64,000 nt of DNA from Tessaracoccus flavus (GCF_001997295.1 NZ_CP019605.1:2604001-2668000), one strand, 5' to 3'. Shown: positions 7,660 to 16,541, counted from the stretch's first letter. Made by a program: numbers and translations. The notes: generated by a model from the sequence alone, not told the origin.

Positions 7660-9077
7660 CCCGATCCAAGGGGACGCTCGCCTCGCAACTCCAGCCGCGG
7701 GTGGTCATCACCGTCGCCGTCATGACGCTGCTCGTCAGCCTCGCCACGGTCGTCGCGGCGCGGTCGATCCTCTACGGCCAGCTCGACGCCGAACTCGAAG
7801 CCACCCAGGTGCTCCAAGGGCTCGGGGGCCAGGCCGGTGGCGGCGGCGCGGTGCCCGGGATCGAGACGCCAGGCATCCAGCGCGGCACCATCATGGCGCT
7901 TCGGCTCCCCAACGGCACCGAGCTAGGCAGCCTCGTCGGGGACGGCGCCTTCGAGCCGATCAGCTCGGCAGCGGGCCAGGCTCTGCTGGAGGTGCCCGCG
8001 GACGATCAGAAGCACACCGTCGCACTGCCCGGGTACGGCGGCTACCGGGTGGAGGCCCACACCACCCCAGCCGGCCAGCTCGTGGTGGGGCTCCCTACCA
8101 GCGACATCAACCGCTCGCTGCTCTGGCTGTCGCTCTTCGCGGTGGGCGTGAGCCTCGTGGCGGTGTCGGCCACGGCGCTCGTCACGCGCACGGTCATCGA
8201 TCGGGCCACCGAACCGCTGGTCGCGCTCACCGAGACCGCCGACGAGGTGAGCAGGCTGGAGCTCGCGCGCGGCACCGTCGAGGTGCCCAGAATGCAGGGC
8301 CCGATGCTTCCAGAGAACAACGAGGTGACCCGGCTCAGCGAGGCGTTCGACCAGATGCTGGGGCGCGTCGAGGAGGCGCTCGGCGCCCGCGAAGCGTCGG
8401 AGGCCAAACTGCGCCGCTTCGTCGCCGACGCCTCCCACGAGCTCCGCAATCCCCTGGCCGCCATCCGCGGATACGCCGAACTCGCCGGCCGCGCCCCGAC
8501 CCCCCAGGACGCCGCCTTCGCGACCAGGCGCATCGGCGCCGAGTCGGAGCGCATGACGAAGCTCGTTCAGGACCTGCTCCTGCTGGCCCGCCTCGACTCG
8601 GAGGTCACACCCGAGCCGAGGCCGGTCGACGTCGTCGAGGTGGTGCTGAACGCCGTGAGCGACGCACAGGCCGCCGGGCGGACCCACCGCTGGCTGCTCA
8701 ACCTGCCCGACGACGCCGTCGAGGTGCTCGCAGACGCCGACCAGCTGCAGCAGGTCATGGTCAACCTCCTGTCCAACGCCCGCACCCACACCCCCGCCGG
8801 CACCACGGTGACGACCTCGGTGTGGGTGGACGGGGCGACGGCCACCGTCGAAGTGGCCGACGACGGCGCCGGCATCCCTCCCGAGATCCTCCCCCACGTG
8901 TTCGAACGGTTCGCGCGTGCCGACGACTCCCGGGCACACTCCGCGGCCCACTCGACCGGCCTGGGGCTGGCGATCGTCAAGGCAGTCGTCGAGGGGTTCG
9001 GCGGCACGGCGTCGGTCCACTCGGCTCCCGGCGACACGCGATTCCGGATTACCTTGCCGTTGGCTGGGCGCCCGTGA
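7656..9077 (+). CDS. Sensor histidine kinase partner of the upstream regulator
   Basis: A 473-residue membrane kinase. Helix 1 is at about residues 16-36. An extracytoplasmic sensor of about 115 residues contains a Gly-rich linker (GGQAGGGGAVPG). Helix 2 is at about 155-175, then a HAMP segment and a HisKA domain with ASHELRNPLAAIRGYAELA (phospho-acceptor His261). The HATPase_c domain has N-box NLLSNARTHTP, G1 VADDGAGIPPEI, F-box HVFERFAR and G2 STGLGLAIVKAVVEG. It autophosphorylates and transfers to Asp62 of its partner. The sensor domain has no recognisable ligand family. Confidence 0.92.
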   Translation: MTRSKGTLASQLQPRVVITVAVMTLLVSLATVVAARSILYGQLDAELEATQVLQGLGGQAGGGGAVPGIETPGIQRGTIMALRLPNGTELGSLVGDGAFEPISSAAGQALLEVPADDQKHTVALPGYGGYRVEAHTTPAGQLVVGLPTSDINRSLLWLSLFAVGVSLVAVSATALVTRTVIDRATEPLVALTETADEVSRLELARGTVEVPRMQGPMLPENNEVTRLSEAFDQMLGRVEEALGAREASEAKLRRFVADASHELRNPLAAIRGYAELAGRAPTPQDAAFATRRIGAESERMTKLVQDLLLLARLDSEVTPEPRPVDVVEVVLNAVSDAQAAGRTHRWLLNLPDDAVEVLADADQLQQVMVNLLSNARTHTPAGTTVTTSVWVDGATATVEVADDGAGIPPEILPHVFERFARADDSRAHSAAHSTGLGLAIVKAVVEGFGGTASVHSAPGDTRFRITLPLAGRP

Positions 9078-9103
9078 CCTCCGCGTGAGCCACTATTGCC
9101 CCC

Positions 9104-9898
9104 ATGAGTAGGCCTGCTCTCCTGGAGCTGATCGTCAGAGGGGACTTCGAGCAGACACGTCAGGTCTTGCTCGCTGAGCCAAAGATTGACAGGGCGACGG
9201 CCACCGCCGTCGGCCGACTCCGCCGAGAGATGGCCAAGGCGCCCGCCGGAGAGTCCTCCGCGTACTGGGAGGGCGAGCTCAGCGATGGGCACTGGGATGC
9301 GGTGACGGTCGCTCACCTCGCGTCGTTGCCTGCCTCAAAAGCTGCCGGTGTCTCATCGGTATCACGACGCGCGGCATCTACCCTGCCCGAGATCTTCCAG
9401 GGTGAGCTCGCCGCGATAGTCGATGGCTGGGCCTCCCTTTACCAGCGGAACCCGAGGAACTGGGACCGGAACGGTCACTATCCGATCATGTTCGAGTGGG
9501 TGGGCCGGGGTCTGATTCCCGCGCCCGTGCACGACGGAGCAGTCAACCTCTGGCTGGAGTTCGCCACCCGCATCGTGCATCCGCTGTCGCCCCCGGGGGC
9601 GGGCGAGCCGCAGGACTGGACGGTGCCCACTCCCCAGGCGTGTCCCGCTCTCTACGTCGTGACGCTCCCGCTGCTGTTCCAGGCGGCCGTCAAGCCAGGC
9701 CTGGGGGCTGCCGCACTCGACCATCAGAGCGGTGGACAGGTCCAGGACCTGGTCTGCCACCTCGTCGAGTCAGGGGTGTGGGATCACACGGAAACCGTCA
9801 GCCGACTGGAAGCAGCCATGCTCCTGCCCGATCGGGCAAATGCCTTTCAGCAGCGATGGCTCAAGCAGTTGGAGCAGCGTCTCGCTGAGCTGCGCTGA
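9104..9898 (+). CDS. Conserved hypothetical cytosolic protein
   Basis: A 264-residue soluble protein that I do not recognise with confidence. It begins LLELIVRGDFEQTRQVLL, a pattern like the first helical repeat of DUF6493-type alpha-helical proteins; the link is tentative. Trp-rich patches (WASLYQRNPRNWDRN; GEPQDWTVPTPQ) occupy the middle. It ends FQQRWLKQLEQRLAELR. The DNA for that last helix is repeated at 11639-11659, where 21 bp are identical, next to the intact tusA gene. So this gene once probably adjoined tusA directly, and the 1.8 kb between was inserted or duplicated later. Confidence 0.6.
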   Translation: MSRPALLELIVRGDFEQTRQVLLAEPKIDRATATAVGRLRREMAKAPAGESSAYWEGELSDGHWDAVTVAHLASLPASKAAGVSSVSRRAASTLPEIFQGELAAIVDGWASLYQRNPRNWDRNGHYPIMFEWVGRGLIPAPVHDGAVNLWLEFATRIVHPLSPPGAGEPQDWTVPTPQACPALYVVTLPLLFQAAVKPGLGAAALDHQSGGQVQDLVCHLVESGVWDHTETVSRLEAAMLLPDRANAFQQRWLKQLEQRLAELR

Positions 9899-9920
9899 AC
9901 GATGCGCAGGCCTCCACACC

Positions 9921-10038
9921 GTGGTGGTCCACGATCGCCAGCTGTGCTTCGACGGACTGGGAGGTGCAGAGCTGACCGATCGTGTCGAAACGCTACTGAC
10001 GGCCCGAACCGTCGGAACGATCCTCAACGGCGGTGACG
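9921..10038 (-). pseudogene. Degraded tusA-like remnant
   Basis: The interval resembles the coding region of the intact tusA gene (11745-12071) in the same orientation. 9966-10038 matches 11934-12006 with about 10 differences in 73 positions by eye. 9921-9937 matches the 3' end (ACCGTGRTGGTCCACG). The middle, which would encode most of the protein after the CPFP active site, is deleted, and no frame survives. It was therefore produced by duplication plus decay and marks the left edge of the inserted segment. Confidence 0.7.
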
Positions 10039-10240
10039 GGGGCCGCTCGTTGGGGTGAGGGAACTGGTCACGGGGCGCGTTAAGGGGCCCGACACTTGTT
10101 GGCAACGTCCAATCGACCTAGGAAGACTTTCGCGTCATCCTTCAACTTCCACCCTGGCACAGCCCCGTGCACTGAACGCTTCGCCTGGTACACCTTGTCC
10201 CGAGACGACCGAAGGCGGTCCCAGATTGTTGCGGAGAAGT

Positions 10241-11211
10241 ATGTCAAGGATGCTGAAACTCGGAGCGGCTCTCAGCGTCAGCGTGGCGATCCTGGTGGGG
10301 GTATCGCCTGCGGTTGAGGCCGACGAGGGGGCGCGGCCGGTCGACCTTGCGATACTGGTGGGAGGCTGTTGAGCCCGATCACGGCACCGAGATGATCCTT
10401 GTGGAAACGCGATCCCTGGGTTCCGAGGCATTCGTTGCCGAAGGAGACGTAGCCCATGTTGAGGTCCCAGTGGACCCCCGATCAGGGGTTTCCGTATCGG
10501 ACCAGGACGAGGGGATTTCCATCTCCTTGCCGAAGAATGCTGTCTTCAGTGACGGTGTTCCGACGGATGATGGATCTGTGGTATTTGAGTCAGTTGACGG
10601 ACGAACCGAGGGCGTCGTGGTAGAGGCGCTGGACGACGGCTCCGTGCAGCTTCAGACAGTTCTTGGCGGGCCGGAAGCTGACCACGACCTTGAGTACCAG
10701 CTTGGCGTTCCCGCAGAGGCTCGGGTCGAATTGTCAGAGAATGGCACCGTTCTCGTTTTCGGAGCGGACGATTCGTTGCTGGGCGGCCTGGCGACCCCTT
10801 GGGCGGTGGATGCTACTGGTGCTGACGTCAAAACGTATTTCAGCCTTGAAGGTGCCAAGGTGACGCAACATGTCATCACTGGTGATTCCACGGCGTATCC
10901 TGTGACGACGGATCCGTGGCTCGGCATCGCGCTCATTAGCAGCGTGACGCGGAAGTACGACTCTGTCAATGGAGGCAGTCGCTTCTACGTGTATCCAACG
11001 TGGTGGGGCCGCGGAGGGGCAGGAGCGGCGGCTCGCTGGTCGGCCTGGAGTGAAGCCCGAAGCAAGGGCGTTTGGGACAACTCGTCACTGAGGAATCAGT
11101 TCTACTGCCATTACGACACTCGCCCGGTGACAACCTTCAAGTCCTCGTGGAACCTGGAGAATTGGCGCAGCGACAAGGGATATTGGGGTTTCAGCTGCGT
11201 TGTGCAATTAG
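10241..11211 (+). pseudogene. Secreted DUF2599-domain protein, two apparent frameshifts
   Basis: The ATG at 10241 follows GGAG and opens a signal peptide (MSRMLKLGAALSVSVAILVG...AVEA) that stops at 10372. One frame over, from about 10355, the mature protein continues: VFSDGVPTDDGSVVFESVDG, PWAVDATGADVKTYFSLEGA and YPVTTDPWLG. It then enters a DUF2599 domain with VYPTWWGRGGAG, WSEARSKG, NQFYCHYD and SWNLENWRSD. A second shift of the same kind near 11185 is needed to end as ALCN-stop at 11211, the family's usual Cys-Asn C-terminus; otherwise the frame runs antiphase through the next gene. Function unknown, actinobacterial, exported. Either a decayed gene or two sequencing indels. Confidence 0.65.
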
Positions 11212-11223
11212 GGAGATGGGCAA

Positions 11224-11610
11224 ATGACTCGAGGAAGAAGCGTCGTTCTGTGGGTAGCCACTGGAGTAGCCGGGCTCGGAGCTCTGATCCTTGGTGTGGC
11301 GGCGGGTTACGCTGCCGACGCGGCATCGGAGTCAGGAGGGGGCGCCGGGAGTCTCGCCCGCATCCTGGCTGTGGGGCCGTGGGCTCTCGCCGGACTTTCG
11401 GGACTCCTGCTGCTGGCCGCGGTGTTCGTCACGTCTGCCCACGCTCGAGGACGACACGACCAGGCAAGGGTCGTCGGTCCGATGCTGTTGGTTGTGGGAG
11501 GGGCAGTCGGAATGCTACTTTTCGTGCCCCTTGGGTTGCTGACCATCGTGGGATTCGCCTGGCTGATCGCACAGGCCCTTTCCACGCGATCGACGAAGCA
11601 GCCCGCTTAG
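11224..11610 (+). CDS. Small three-helix membrane protein
   Basis: A 128-residue hypothetical protein with three membrane segments (VVLWVATGVAGLGALILGVA; ILAVGPWALAGLSGLLLLAA; VGPMLLVVGGAVGMLLFV, then LLTIVGFAWLIAQAL). A Shine-Dalgarno GGGAGA lies 7-12 bases before the ATG and 12 bases after the DUF2599 stop, so the two were one operon. It may be an immunity or accessory factor to the secreted product, but no family is recognisable. It lies inside the acquired segment. Confidence 0.55.
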   Translation: MTRGRSVVLWVATGVAGLGALILGVAAGYAADAASESGGGAGSLARILAVGPWALAGLSGLLLLAAVFVTSAHARGRHDQARVVGPMLLVVGGAVGMLLFVPLGLLTIVGFAWLIAQALSTRSTKQPA

Positions 11611-11684
11611 TTCGGTGAATGCTCTCGCTCAGCGGGGAGATGGCTCAAGCAGTTGGAGCGACTCGCGGCGCTGGCACGAATCAA

Positions 11685-11712
11685 CGCCCCCGACCCTGAT
11701 GGGTCGGGGGCG
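11685..11712 (-). terminator. Hairpin terminator of the yeeE-tusA operon
   Basis: A perfect 12-bp stem (CGCCCCCGACCC / GGGTCGGGGGCG) with a TGAT loop lies 33 bases past the tusA stop. It is followed on the minus strand by only a short T-rich stretch (TTGATT). Confidence 0.8.
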
Positions 11713-11744
11713 CCCTGCACGATTCTGGTGAGGGGTATCTGAGA

Positions 11745-12071
11745 TCAGGCCTTCTGCACCGTGATGGTCCACGTGGCGTCGCCGACCTGCTCGAAGTTGG
11801 TCACGGGATAGCCCGCGGCAGCGGCCCAGTGCGGAATGGAGTCCGTTCCCTGGGTGCAGTCGAAGTCGATGATCAGCTCGTCGCCGACGTCGAGGCTCTT
11901 GATCGCCTGCTTGGCCTCGACGAGCGGGAAGGGGCAGACCTGACCGATCGTGTCGAGGCGGTACTGACGGCCGGAGCCGTCCGGACGATCCTCGACGGCA
12001 GTGACGGACCCTCCCGGGGCCTCGGCGGGCTGGGCGATGAGGGGCTTGGTGAAACGGGAGAAGATGCTCAT
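11745..12071 (-). CDS. TusA/YeeD-family sulfur-carrier protein
   Basis: A 108-residue TusA-like protein. The core starts at about residue 36 with YRLDTIGQVCPFPLVEAKQA. Cys46 of the CPxP motif is the persulfide-carrying residue. It continues KSLDVGDELIIDFDCTQGTDSIPHWA and ends in a beta strand (TWTITVQKA). The 35-residue N-terminal extension (FTKPLIAQPAEAPGG) is longer than in E. coli TusA and typical of YeeD partners of YeeE transporters. It lies 24 bases downstream of the transporter in one operon. It likely accepts sulfur from imported thiosulfate and hands it to cytosolic assimilation. Confidence 0.88.
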   Translation of the reverse strand: MSIFSRFTKPLIAQPAEAPGGSVTAVEDRPDGSGRQYRLDTIGQVCPFPLVEAKQAIKSLDVGDELIIDFDCTQGTDSIPHWAAAAGYPVTNFEQVGDATWTITVQKA

Positions 12072-12095
12072 GGCGTGTCCTTGGGATGAGTCGGA

Positions 12096-13163
12096 TCAGT
12101 TGGCGCGGACAAGGTCGCTGGGGGCCACGGGGACGGCCTGCGCCCCAGCGCGGCGATGGGTCTGGACGAAGAAGCGGGCGGCGAAGCCGACGCCGAGGAA
12201 GGTGAACAGGAACGCGGTCCAGCCCTGGTAGCTGAACAGAGCGGTCTGCACCAGGGCGTTGCCGATGGTGCAGCCACCTGCGATCGCGGCACCGACGCCC
12301 ATGAGGGAGCCGCCCGCGATGGCCCGGATGGCGGTCGGCGCGTCGGGAGCGCGGAGCCGGAACTCGCCCGCGAGCTTGGCCGCGATGTAGGAGCCGGGGA
12401 TGAGGCCGAGGACGAACAGCACGCCCCAGTCGATGCGGGACGCGTCTCCGGTGGCCAGGAAGTTGACGATGTTGGCCGACGGGGTGGTGATGCCGAGACC
12501 GGAGTTGCGGCCGGTGGCGTTCGAGAGCGGGTAGGCAGCCGCGGCGATGACGCCGACGAGGATGGCCGAGGCGTAGGGGCTCCACGGACGCTCGAGCAGG
12601 AGGTGAGCCAGGCCGGACCGGCGGGCCGCCGGACGGGCCACCACCTGGCGCGCAACCCGCTGCGTCCACACCAGCCAGCCGACGACGCCCGCGAGCACGA
12701 GGACGAGCAGCCATGCGCTGATCCCCAGAGAGTCGTGGATGGTGGTGAGCTCGGTCTTGTCGGCCAGCGCCGCAGTCGTGACGGGCTGCAACGCCCCGTA
12801 CTTCATGAATGAGGCGAGCAGGGCGTAGAAGACCAGGGCGATCCACGACCCGATGAGGCCCTCCCCGGAGCGGTAGTAGGTGCCGGTGGCGCAGCCACCC
12901 GCCAGCACGATGCCGATGCCGAAGAGGAACGAACCGCCGATGACCCCGAGCCAGGCGATCGCCGGCACCTTGGCGACGATGAGGTCCTGACCGAGCAGCC
13001 CCTGGACGAGGACAGCCTGAACGAGGATCGCGAGGAGGAACGCTGTCAGCCAGCGTTTGGAGCCGCTCAGCCAGACGTCGCGGAACGCGCCGGTGACGCA
13101 GAAGCGCCCCCGTTGGAAAACAAAGCCGAGCAGAAGCCCGATAGCGAGACCAGAAATGATCAT
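12096..13163 (-). CDS. YeeE/YedE (TsuA) thiosulfate transporter
   Basis: A 355-residue membrane transporter with two DUF395 halves. The Cys-bearing motifs that relay thiosulfate are QRGRFCVTGAFRD (about 18-30), VLAGGCATGTYYRSGEG (first half) and AIAGGCTIGNALVQTA (second half). About nine membrane helices. Known TsuA proteins import thiosulfate through these conserved cysteines. AAGGA lies six bases before the ATG. The operon continues into tusA. A 240-base leader upstream contains a polycysteine ORF and alternative hairpins, pointing to control by cysteine availability. Confidence 0.9.
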   Translation of the reverse strand: MIISGLAIGLLLGFVFQRGRFCVTGAFRDVWLSGSKRWLTAFLLAILVQAVLVQGLLGQDLIVAKVPAIAWLGVIGGSFLFGIGIVLAGGCATGTYYRSGEGLIGSWIALVFYALLASFMKYGALQPVTTAALADKTELTTIHDSLGISAWLLVLVLAGVVGWLVWTQRVARQVVARPAARRSGLAHLLLERPWSPYASAILVGVIAAAAYPLSNATGRNSGLGITTPSANIVNFLATGDASRIDWGVLFVLGLIPGSYIAAKLAGEFRLRAPDAPTAIRAIAGGSLMGVGAAIAGGCTIGNALVQTALFSYQGWTAFLFTFLGVGFAARFFVQTHRRAGAQAVPVAPSDLVRAN

Positions 13164-13214
13164 GGGAAATCCTTGAGTGTGAAAAGGGCATGGAAGAAAC
13201 GACGTGAAGAATTC

Positions 13215-13230
13215 GCATTGAAGACAATGC
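13215..13230 (-). promoter_or_regulatory. Hairpin in the yeeE leader
   Basis: GCATTG / CAATGC, a perfect 6-bp stem with a 4-base loop, lies between the terminator-like hairpin and the yeeE ribosome-binding site. Confidence 0.5.
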
Positions 13231-13235
13231 CAAGC

Positions 13236-13255
13236 AAAAGGGGAAGATCTACCCC
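13236..13255 (-). terminator. Terminator-like hairpin followed by UUUU in the yeeE leader
   Basis: On the minus strand GGGG-TAGATCTT-CCCC is followed directly by TTTT (plus-strand AAAA at 13236-13239). The stem is short. It may be the termination half of an attenuator downstream of the polycysteine ORF. Confidence 0.4.
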
Positions 13256-13264
13256 GGAGGTACT

Positions 13265-13315
13265 GGGGGGCTCACGCGTCGTGGTGAGTGCCCCGCAGCC
13301 TTGACCCTCGCGGGG
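13265..13315 (-). promoter_or_regulatory. Mutually exclusive leader hairpins (attenuator)
   Basis: Plus-strand CCCC at 13291-13294 can pair with GCGGGG at 13310-13315, forming a 6-bp CCCCGC/GCGGGG stem that touches the uORF stop. It can instead pair with GGGG at 13267-13270 in a longer stem GGGGCTCAC / GTGAG-TG-CCCC (13267-13275 with 13284-13294). A ribosome stalled on the cysteine codons just upstream would change which stem forms. The pairing is read directly; the regulatory meaning is inference. Confidence 0.5.
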
Positions 13316-13405
13316 TCAGCGCATCGAGCGACGACAACAGCGACATCCGCAGATGTCTCTGCACGCGCGGCCGAACCAACGGGCGCGGGCCGGAATCAAG
13401 CTCAT
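13316..13405 (-). CDS. Polycysteine leader peptide (29 aa) of the sulfur operon
   Basis: A short ORF 150 bases upstream of yeeE encodes 29 residues. The middle reads CRDICGCRCC: five cysteines within ten codons (TGC, TGC, TGT, TGT, TGT), followed by RRSMR and TGA. Cysteine is otherwise rare in this proteome. Cys-rich uORFs that attenuate sulfur genes are known in mycobacteria; a ribosome slowed at these codons when Cys-tRNA is scarce alters downstream RNA folding. Alternative hairpins start at the stop codon. The ATG at 13405 is the first in-frame start after an upstream region without homology. No Shine-Dalgarno is evident, so it may be read from a leaderless mRNA. Confidence 0.6.
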   Translation of the reverse strand: MSLIPARARWFGRACRDICGCRCCRRSMR

Positions 13406-13689
13406 GCGCAGAATGCTGCCACATGATGCGATCGAGTTTCGACGCCAATTCCGCGTGGACAACCCGGGTTGACCGTTTCTCCGCGTGGCGTTGTTAATCC
13501 GTTCGCCAGTGGAGAACGTCCGGAATATTCGGTGCGAGTCAGAATTCCTGCCGTCCTTGCGCCTTCTTGTCCCAGAGGCGGGACGGAAGCGGGAGGAGCT
13601 TCCACTGACTGGGCGTCTGCGCAGCCACTCCCCCTCCAACGTCAGCTGCCCGGAGTAGCATCGTCGCTCTACCTGGAAAGGACTTTCCC

Positions 13690-14379
13690 ATGCAGATCAC
13701 CCGCTCCGCGCTCGCGCAGATGGTCGACCACACGCTCCTCAAGACCGACGCCACCCGCGCCCAGGTCTCGGCCCTCGTCGCCGAGGCCCGCGAATTGGGG
13801 GTCTTCTCCGTGTGCGTGTCGCCCTCGATGCTGCCGATCACCGACGAACTCGGCGACGTCAAGGTCGCCACCGTCTGCGGCTTCCCGTCGGGCAACCACA
13901 CGGCGGCCGCCAAGGCCGCCGAGGCCGCGGAATCCTCGAAGCTGGGCGCCGACGAGATCGACATGGTCATCAACATCGGTCTGCTCAAGGAGGGTCGCGC
14001 GGACGCCGTCGAAGAGGAGATCCGGGCCGTACGAGAGGCGACCACCGGGCTGCTGAAGGTGATCATCGAGTCGGCGGCCCTGACCGACGACGAGATCGTG
14101 GCAGCCTGCAAAGCCGCGGAGGCCGCGGGAGCCGATTACGTCAAGACCTCCACCGGCTTCCACCCCGCAGGCGGCGCCTCAGCCCACGCTGTCAAGCTCA
14201 TGGCCGACACCGTCGGCGGACGTCTCGGCGTCAAGGCCAGCGGCGGCATCCGCGACTTCGCCTCCGCCAATGAGATGGTCGAGGCTGGCGCCACCCGCCT
14301 GGGCCTCTCCGGCACCCGCGCGGTCCTCGACGGCGCAGACGGCGTCGAGATCGACGACGAGGGCGACGGCGGCTACTGA
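13690..14379 (+). CDS. deoC: Deoxyribose-phosphate aldolase
   Basis: A 229-residue class I aldolase that splits 2-deoxyribose-5-phosphate into acetaldehyde and glyceraldehyde-3-phosphate in deoxynucleoside salvage. The barrel motifs are [34 protein letters not shown] and [14 protein letters not shown]. The Schiff-base Lys152 is in [15 protein letters not shown], and the second Lys is in [16 protein letters not shown] sits eight bases before the ATG. A -10-like TAGCAT near 13655 gives a short leader. Monocistronic: a repeat element follows, then a convergent ABC gene. Confidence 0.95.
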   Translation: MQITRSALAQMVDHTLLKTDATRAQVSALVAEARELGVFSVCVSPSMLPITDELGDVKVATVCGFPSGNHTAAAKAAEAAESSKLGADEIDMVINIGLLKEGRADAVEEEIRAVREATTGLLKVIIESAALTDDEIVAACKAAEAAGADYVKTSTGFHPAGGASAHAVKLMADTVGGRLGVKASGGIRDFASANEMVEAGATRLGLSGTRAVLDGADGVEIDDEGDGGY

Positions 14380-14402
14380 ACTTCGCGGAACCTCGTGATT
14401 CG

Positions 14403-14461
14403 CCCTGAGAAAATGTGCCTCCACGCCGCTATGTGCGCTGGCACGTCATTTTCCCAGGACG
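14403..14461. repeat. 65-bp palindromic element, copy A
   Basis: CCTGAGAAAATG / CATTTTCCCAGG arms flank a core GCCGCTATGTGCGCTGGC. It lies between the convergent deoC and ABC transporter genes. Related copies are at 17147-17210 and 43830-43894. Confidence 0.8.
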
Positions 14462-14491
14462 AACCCGTTGCCCTCACCCGCTGATCCGGGC

Positions 14492-16357
14492 TCACTCGGC
14501 GAACTGGGTGGCGTAAAGCGTCGCGTAGTGGCCGCCCGTCGCGAGGAGTTCGGAGTGCGTGCCGCTCTCGGCGACCTTGCCCGCCTCGACGACCAGGATC
14601 TGGTCCGCGTGGCGGACCGTCGACAGCCGATGCGCGATGACGATGGACGTGCGCCCCTCCCGCGCGTTGTCCAGCGCGTCCTGCACCAGCGACTCCGACT
14701 CGGAATCCAGGTGCGCCGTCGCCTCATCGAGCACCAGGATGGGCGGGGCTTTCAACAGCAGCCGCGCGATCGCGAAGCGCTGACGCTCTCCCCCGCTCAG
14801 GCGGTAGCCGCGCTCCCCCACCACGGTGTTCAAACCGTCGGGGAGGCGACGGACCAGCTGTGCGATCTGCGCGGACTCCAGGGCCGCCCAGAGCTCTTCC
14901 TGCGAGGCTCCGGGCTTGGCGTAGCGGAGGTTCGCCTCGATGGTGTCGTGGAACAGGTGCGCGTCCTGCGTGACGTAGCCGATCTGCTCCTGCAGCGACT
15001 GCAACTGCACCCCGCGCACATCCTTCCCGGCGATCTCCACGACGCCTGAGTCGACGTCGTAGAGGCGTGACAGCAGGTGGGTGATCGTCGTCTTTCCCGC
15101 GCCGGACGGGCCGACCAGTGCGACGGTCTGCCCAGGCAGCGCCTCGAACGTGACCCCGCGGAGCACGGGGTCCGGCGACGACTCCCCCAGCGCCGCCGTC
15201 GGCTCCAGTGAGGCGAGCGAGACCTGGTGGGCATCGGGGTAGGTGAACCACACGTCCCGGAAGACCACGCTTGGTGGGCCGTCGACCTCTTCGGCGTCCG
15301 GTGCGTCGACGATGAGAGGCTCGAGGTCGAGCACCTCGAAGACACGCTCGAAGCTGACCAACGCCGTCATGATGTCGACCCTCAGGTTGCTGAGCTGCAT
15401 GAGCGGTCCATAGAGACGGGCGAGCAGGGCCACCAGTGCGGTGAGGGTTCCGACGGTGAGCTGGTCGCGCACCGCGGCGACGCCGCCGAAACCGTAGAAC
15501 ATGGCGGTGGCGAGTGCTCCCACCAGCGCCATCGCGGTCATGAAGGTCCGCGACACCATGGCGATCTTGACCCCTGAGTCCGCCACGTCACGTGCCTGCC
15601 GGGCGAACTGCTGATGCTCGGTGGCGGGGTCGCCGAACAGCTTCACCAGTAGGGCCCCCGAGACGGAGAAGCGCTCGGTCATCGTCGCCGACATCTCCGC
15701 CTGCTGCTGCATGCGGTTGCGGGACAGATCTGCCAGCCGCCGGCCCACGAGCTGCGCCGGGACCATGAACAACGGCAGCAGAACGAGCGCGGCGAGGGTG
15801 AGCGGCCAGCTCAGCACGAGCATGGAACCGAGCACAAGGACCAGCGTGACGGAGTTGCTCACCAGCGTCGACAACGTCGAGGTGAACGCCTGCTGCGCGC
15901 CGTTGACGTCGGACTGCAGTCGGGAGACGAGCTTGCCCGTGTGCGAACGGCTGAAGAAGGCGATGGGCATGCGCATGACGTGATCGAAGATCTGCGTTCG
16001 CATGGAGTAGATGAGGCCCTCACCGATGCGCGCCGAGCACCACCGCTCGACGAGGCTGATCGCCGCGGAGCCGAGCGCCATCCCGGCCACAGCGAGCGCG
16101 AGCCAGACAATTAGTTCGATGTCGCCCGCGAGTACGCCGTCGTCGATGATGCGCTGGAACAGAAGTAGAGGCGCTACGGAGAGCGCGCTGCCGACGATGA
16201 CCGACAGCATGAAGATGATGATGAGGCCCTTGAAGGGTGCGCCATAGGCGATGACTCTGCGGGCGGTGCCGCGGTCAAGTTTGTGGTGGGTGATTTCGGG
16301 ATCTGCGGCGAGACGGCCGATCATCCGGCCCCCGCCCATGCCTCGTCCGACACTCAT
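14492..16357 (-). CDS. ABC exporter, fused membrane and ATPase domains
   Basis: A 621-residue half-transporter. Six membrane helices of the type-1 exporter fold lie between about residues 45 and 330, with intracellular loop motifs such as [19 protein letters not shown]. The ATPase (about 370-615) has Walker [14 protein letters not shown]-loop [14 protein letters not shown], signature [18 protein letters not shown], Walker [14 protein letters not shown] and H-loop [14 protein letters not shown]. It works as a homodimer or with another half, exporting lipid, drug or peptide; substrate unknown. AGGAG lies eight bases before the ATG. Monocistronic. Confidence 0.9.
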   Translation of the reverse strand: MSVGRGMGGGRMIGRLAADPEITHHKLDRGTARRVIAYGAPFKGLIIIFMLSVIVGSALSVAPLLLFQRIIDDGVLAGDIELIVWLALAVAGMALGSAAISLVERWCSARIGEGLIYSMRTQIFDHVMRMPIAFFSRSHTGKLVSRLQSDVNGAQQAFTSTLSTLVSNSVTLVLVLGSMLVLSWPLTLAALVLLPLFMVPAQLVGRRLADLSRNRMQQQAEMSATMTERFSVSGALLVKLFGDPATEHQQFARQARDVADSGVKIAMVSRTFMTAMALVGALATAMFYGFGGVAAVRDQLTVGTLTALVALLARLYGPLMQLSNLRVDIMTALVSFERVFEVLDLEPLIVDAPDAEEVDGPPSVVFRDVWFTYPDAHQVSLASLEPTAALGESSPDPVLRGVTFEALPGQTVALVGPSGAGKTTITHLLSRLYDVDSGVVEIAGKDVRGVQLQSLQEQIGYVTQDAHLFHDTIEANLRYAKPGASQEELWAALESAQIAQLVRRLPDGLNTVVGERGYRLSGGERQRFAIARLLLKAPPILVLDEATAHLDSESESLVQDALDNAREGRTSIVIAHRLSTVRHADQILVVEAGKVAESGTHSELLATGGHYATLYATQFAE

Positions 16358-16541
16358 AAGCCGCTCCTGGATGCCCCTTCTGCTGGGGCTGGGGCCGCCC
16401 GGTCAACAACGGCGCCGACCAGGAGTACAACCACGCCCGGGCCGAGTCTATTCCCTGGGCCAGGGCACCCGAATCGGCTGGGCGCGCCATGCCCGCGAGA
16501 CCAGCGGCCGCGGAGCGTCTGGGGCATTAGGCTCACGTTCC

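Larger units (their letters stand above)
9855..11659. other. Inserted low-GC segment bounded by duplicated DNA
   Basis: A 21-bp identical direct repeat (9855-9875 and 11639-11659) plus the tusA-like stretch beside each copy brackets two genes: a DUF2599 protein and a small membrane protein. Base composition between about 10100 and 11250 is visibly less GC-rich than the neighbours, suggesting recent acquisition. No integrase or transposase lies inside, so homologous recombination between related loci is the simplest origin (inference). Confidence 0.55.

Noticed and set aside
13241..13690. SAM or other riboswitch upstream of yeeE
   Set aside because: I looked for SAM-II/IV-like and other known conserved cores and found none; the Cys-rich ORF with alternative stems explains the leader better.
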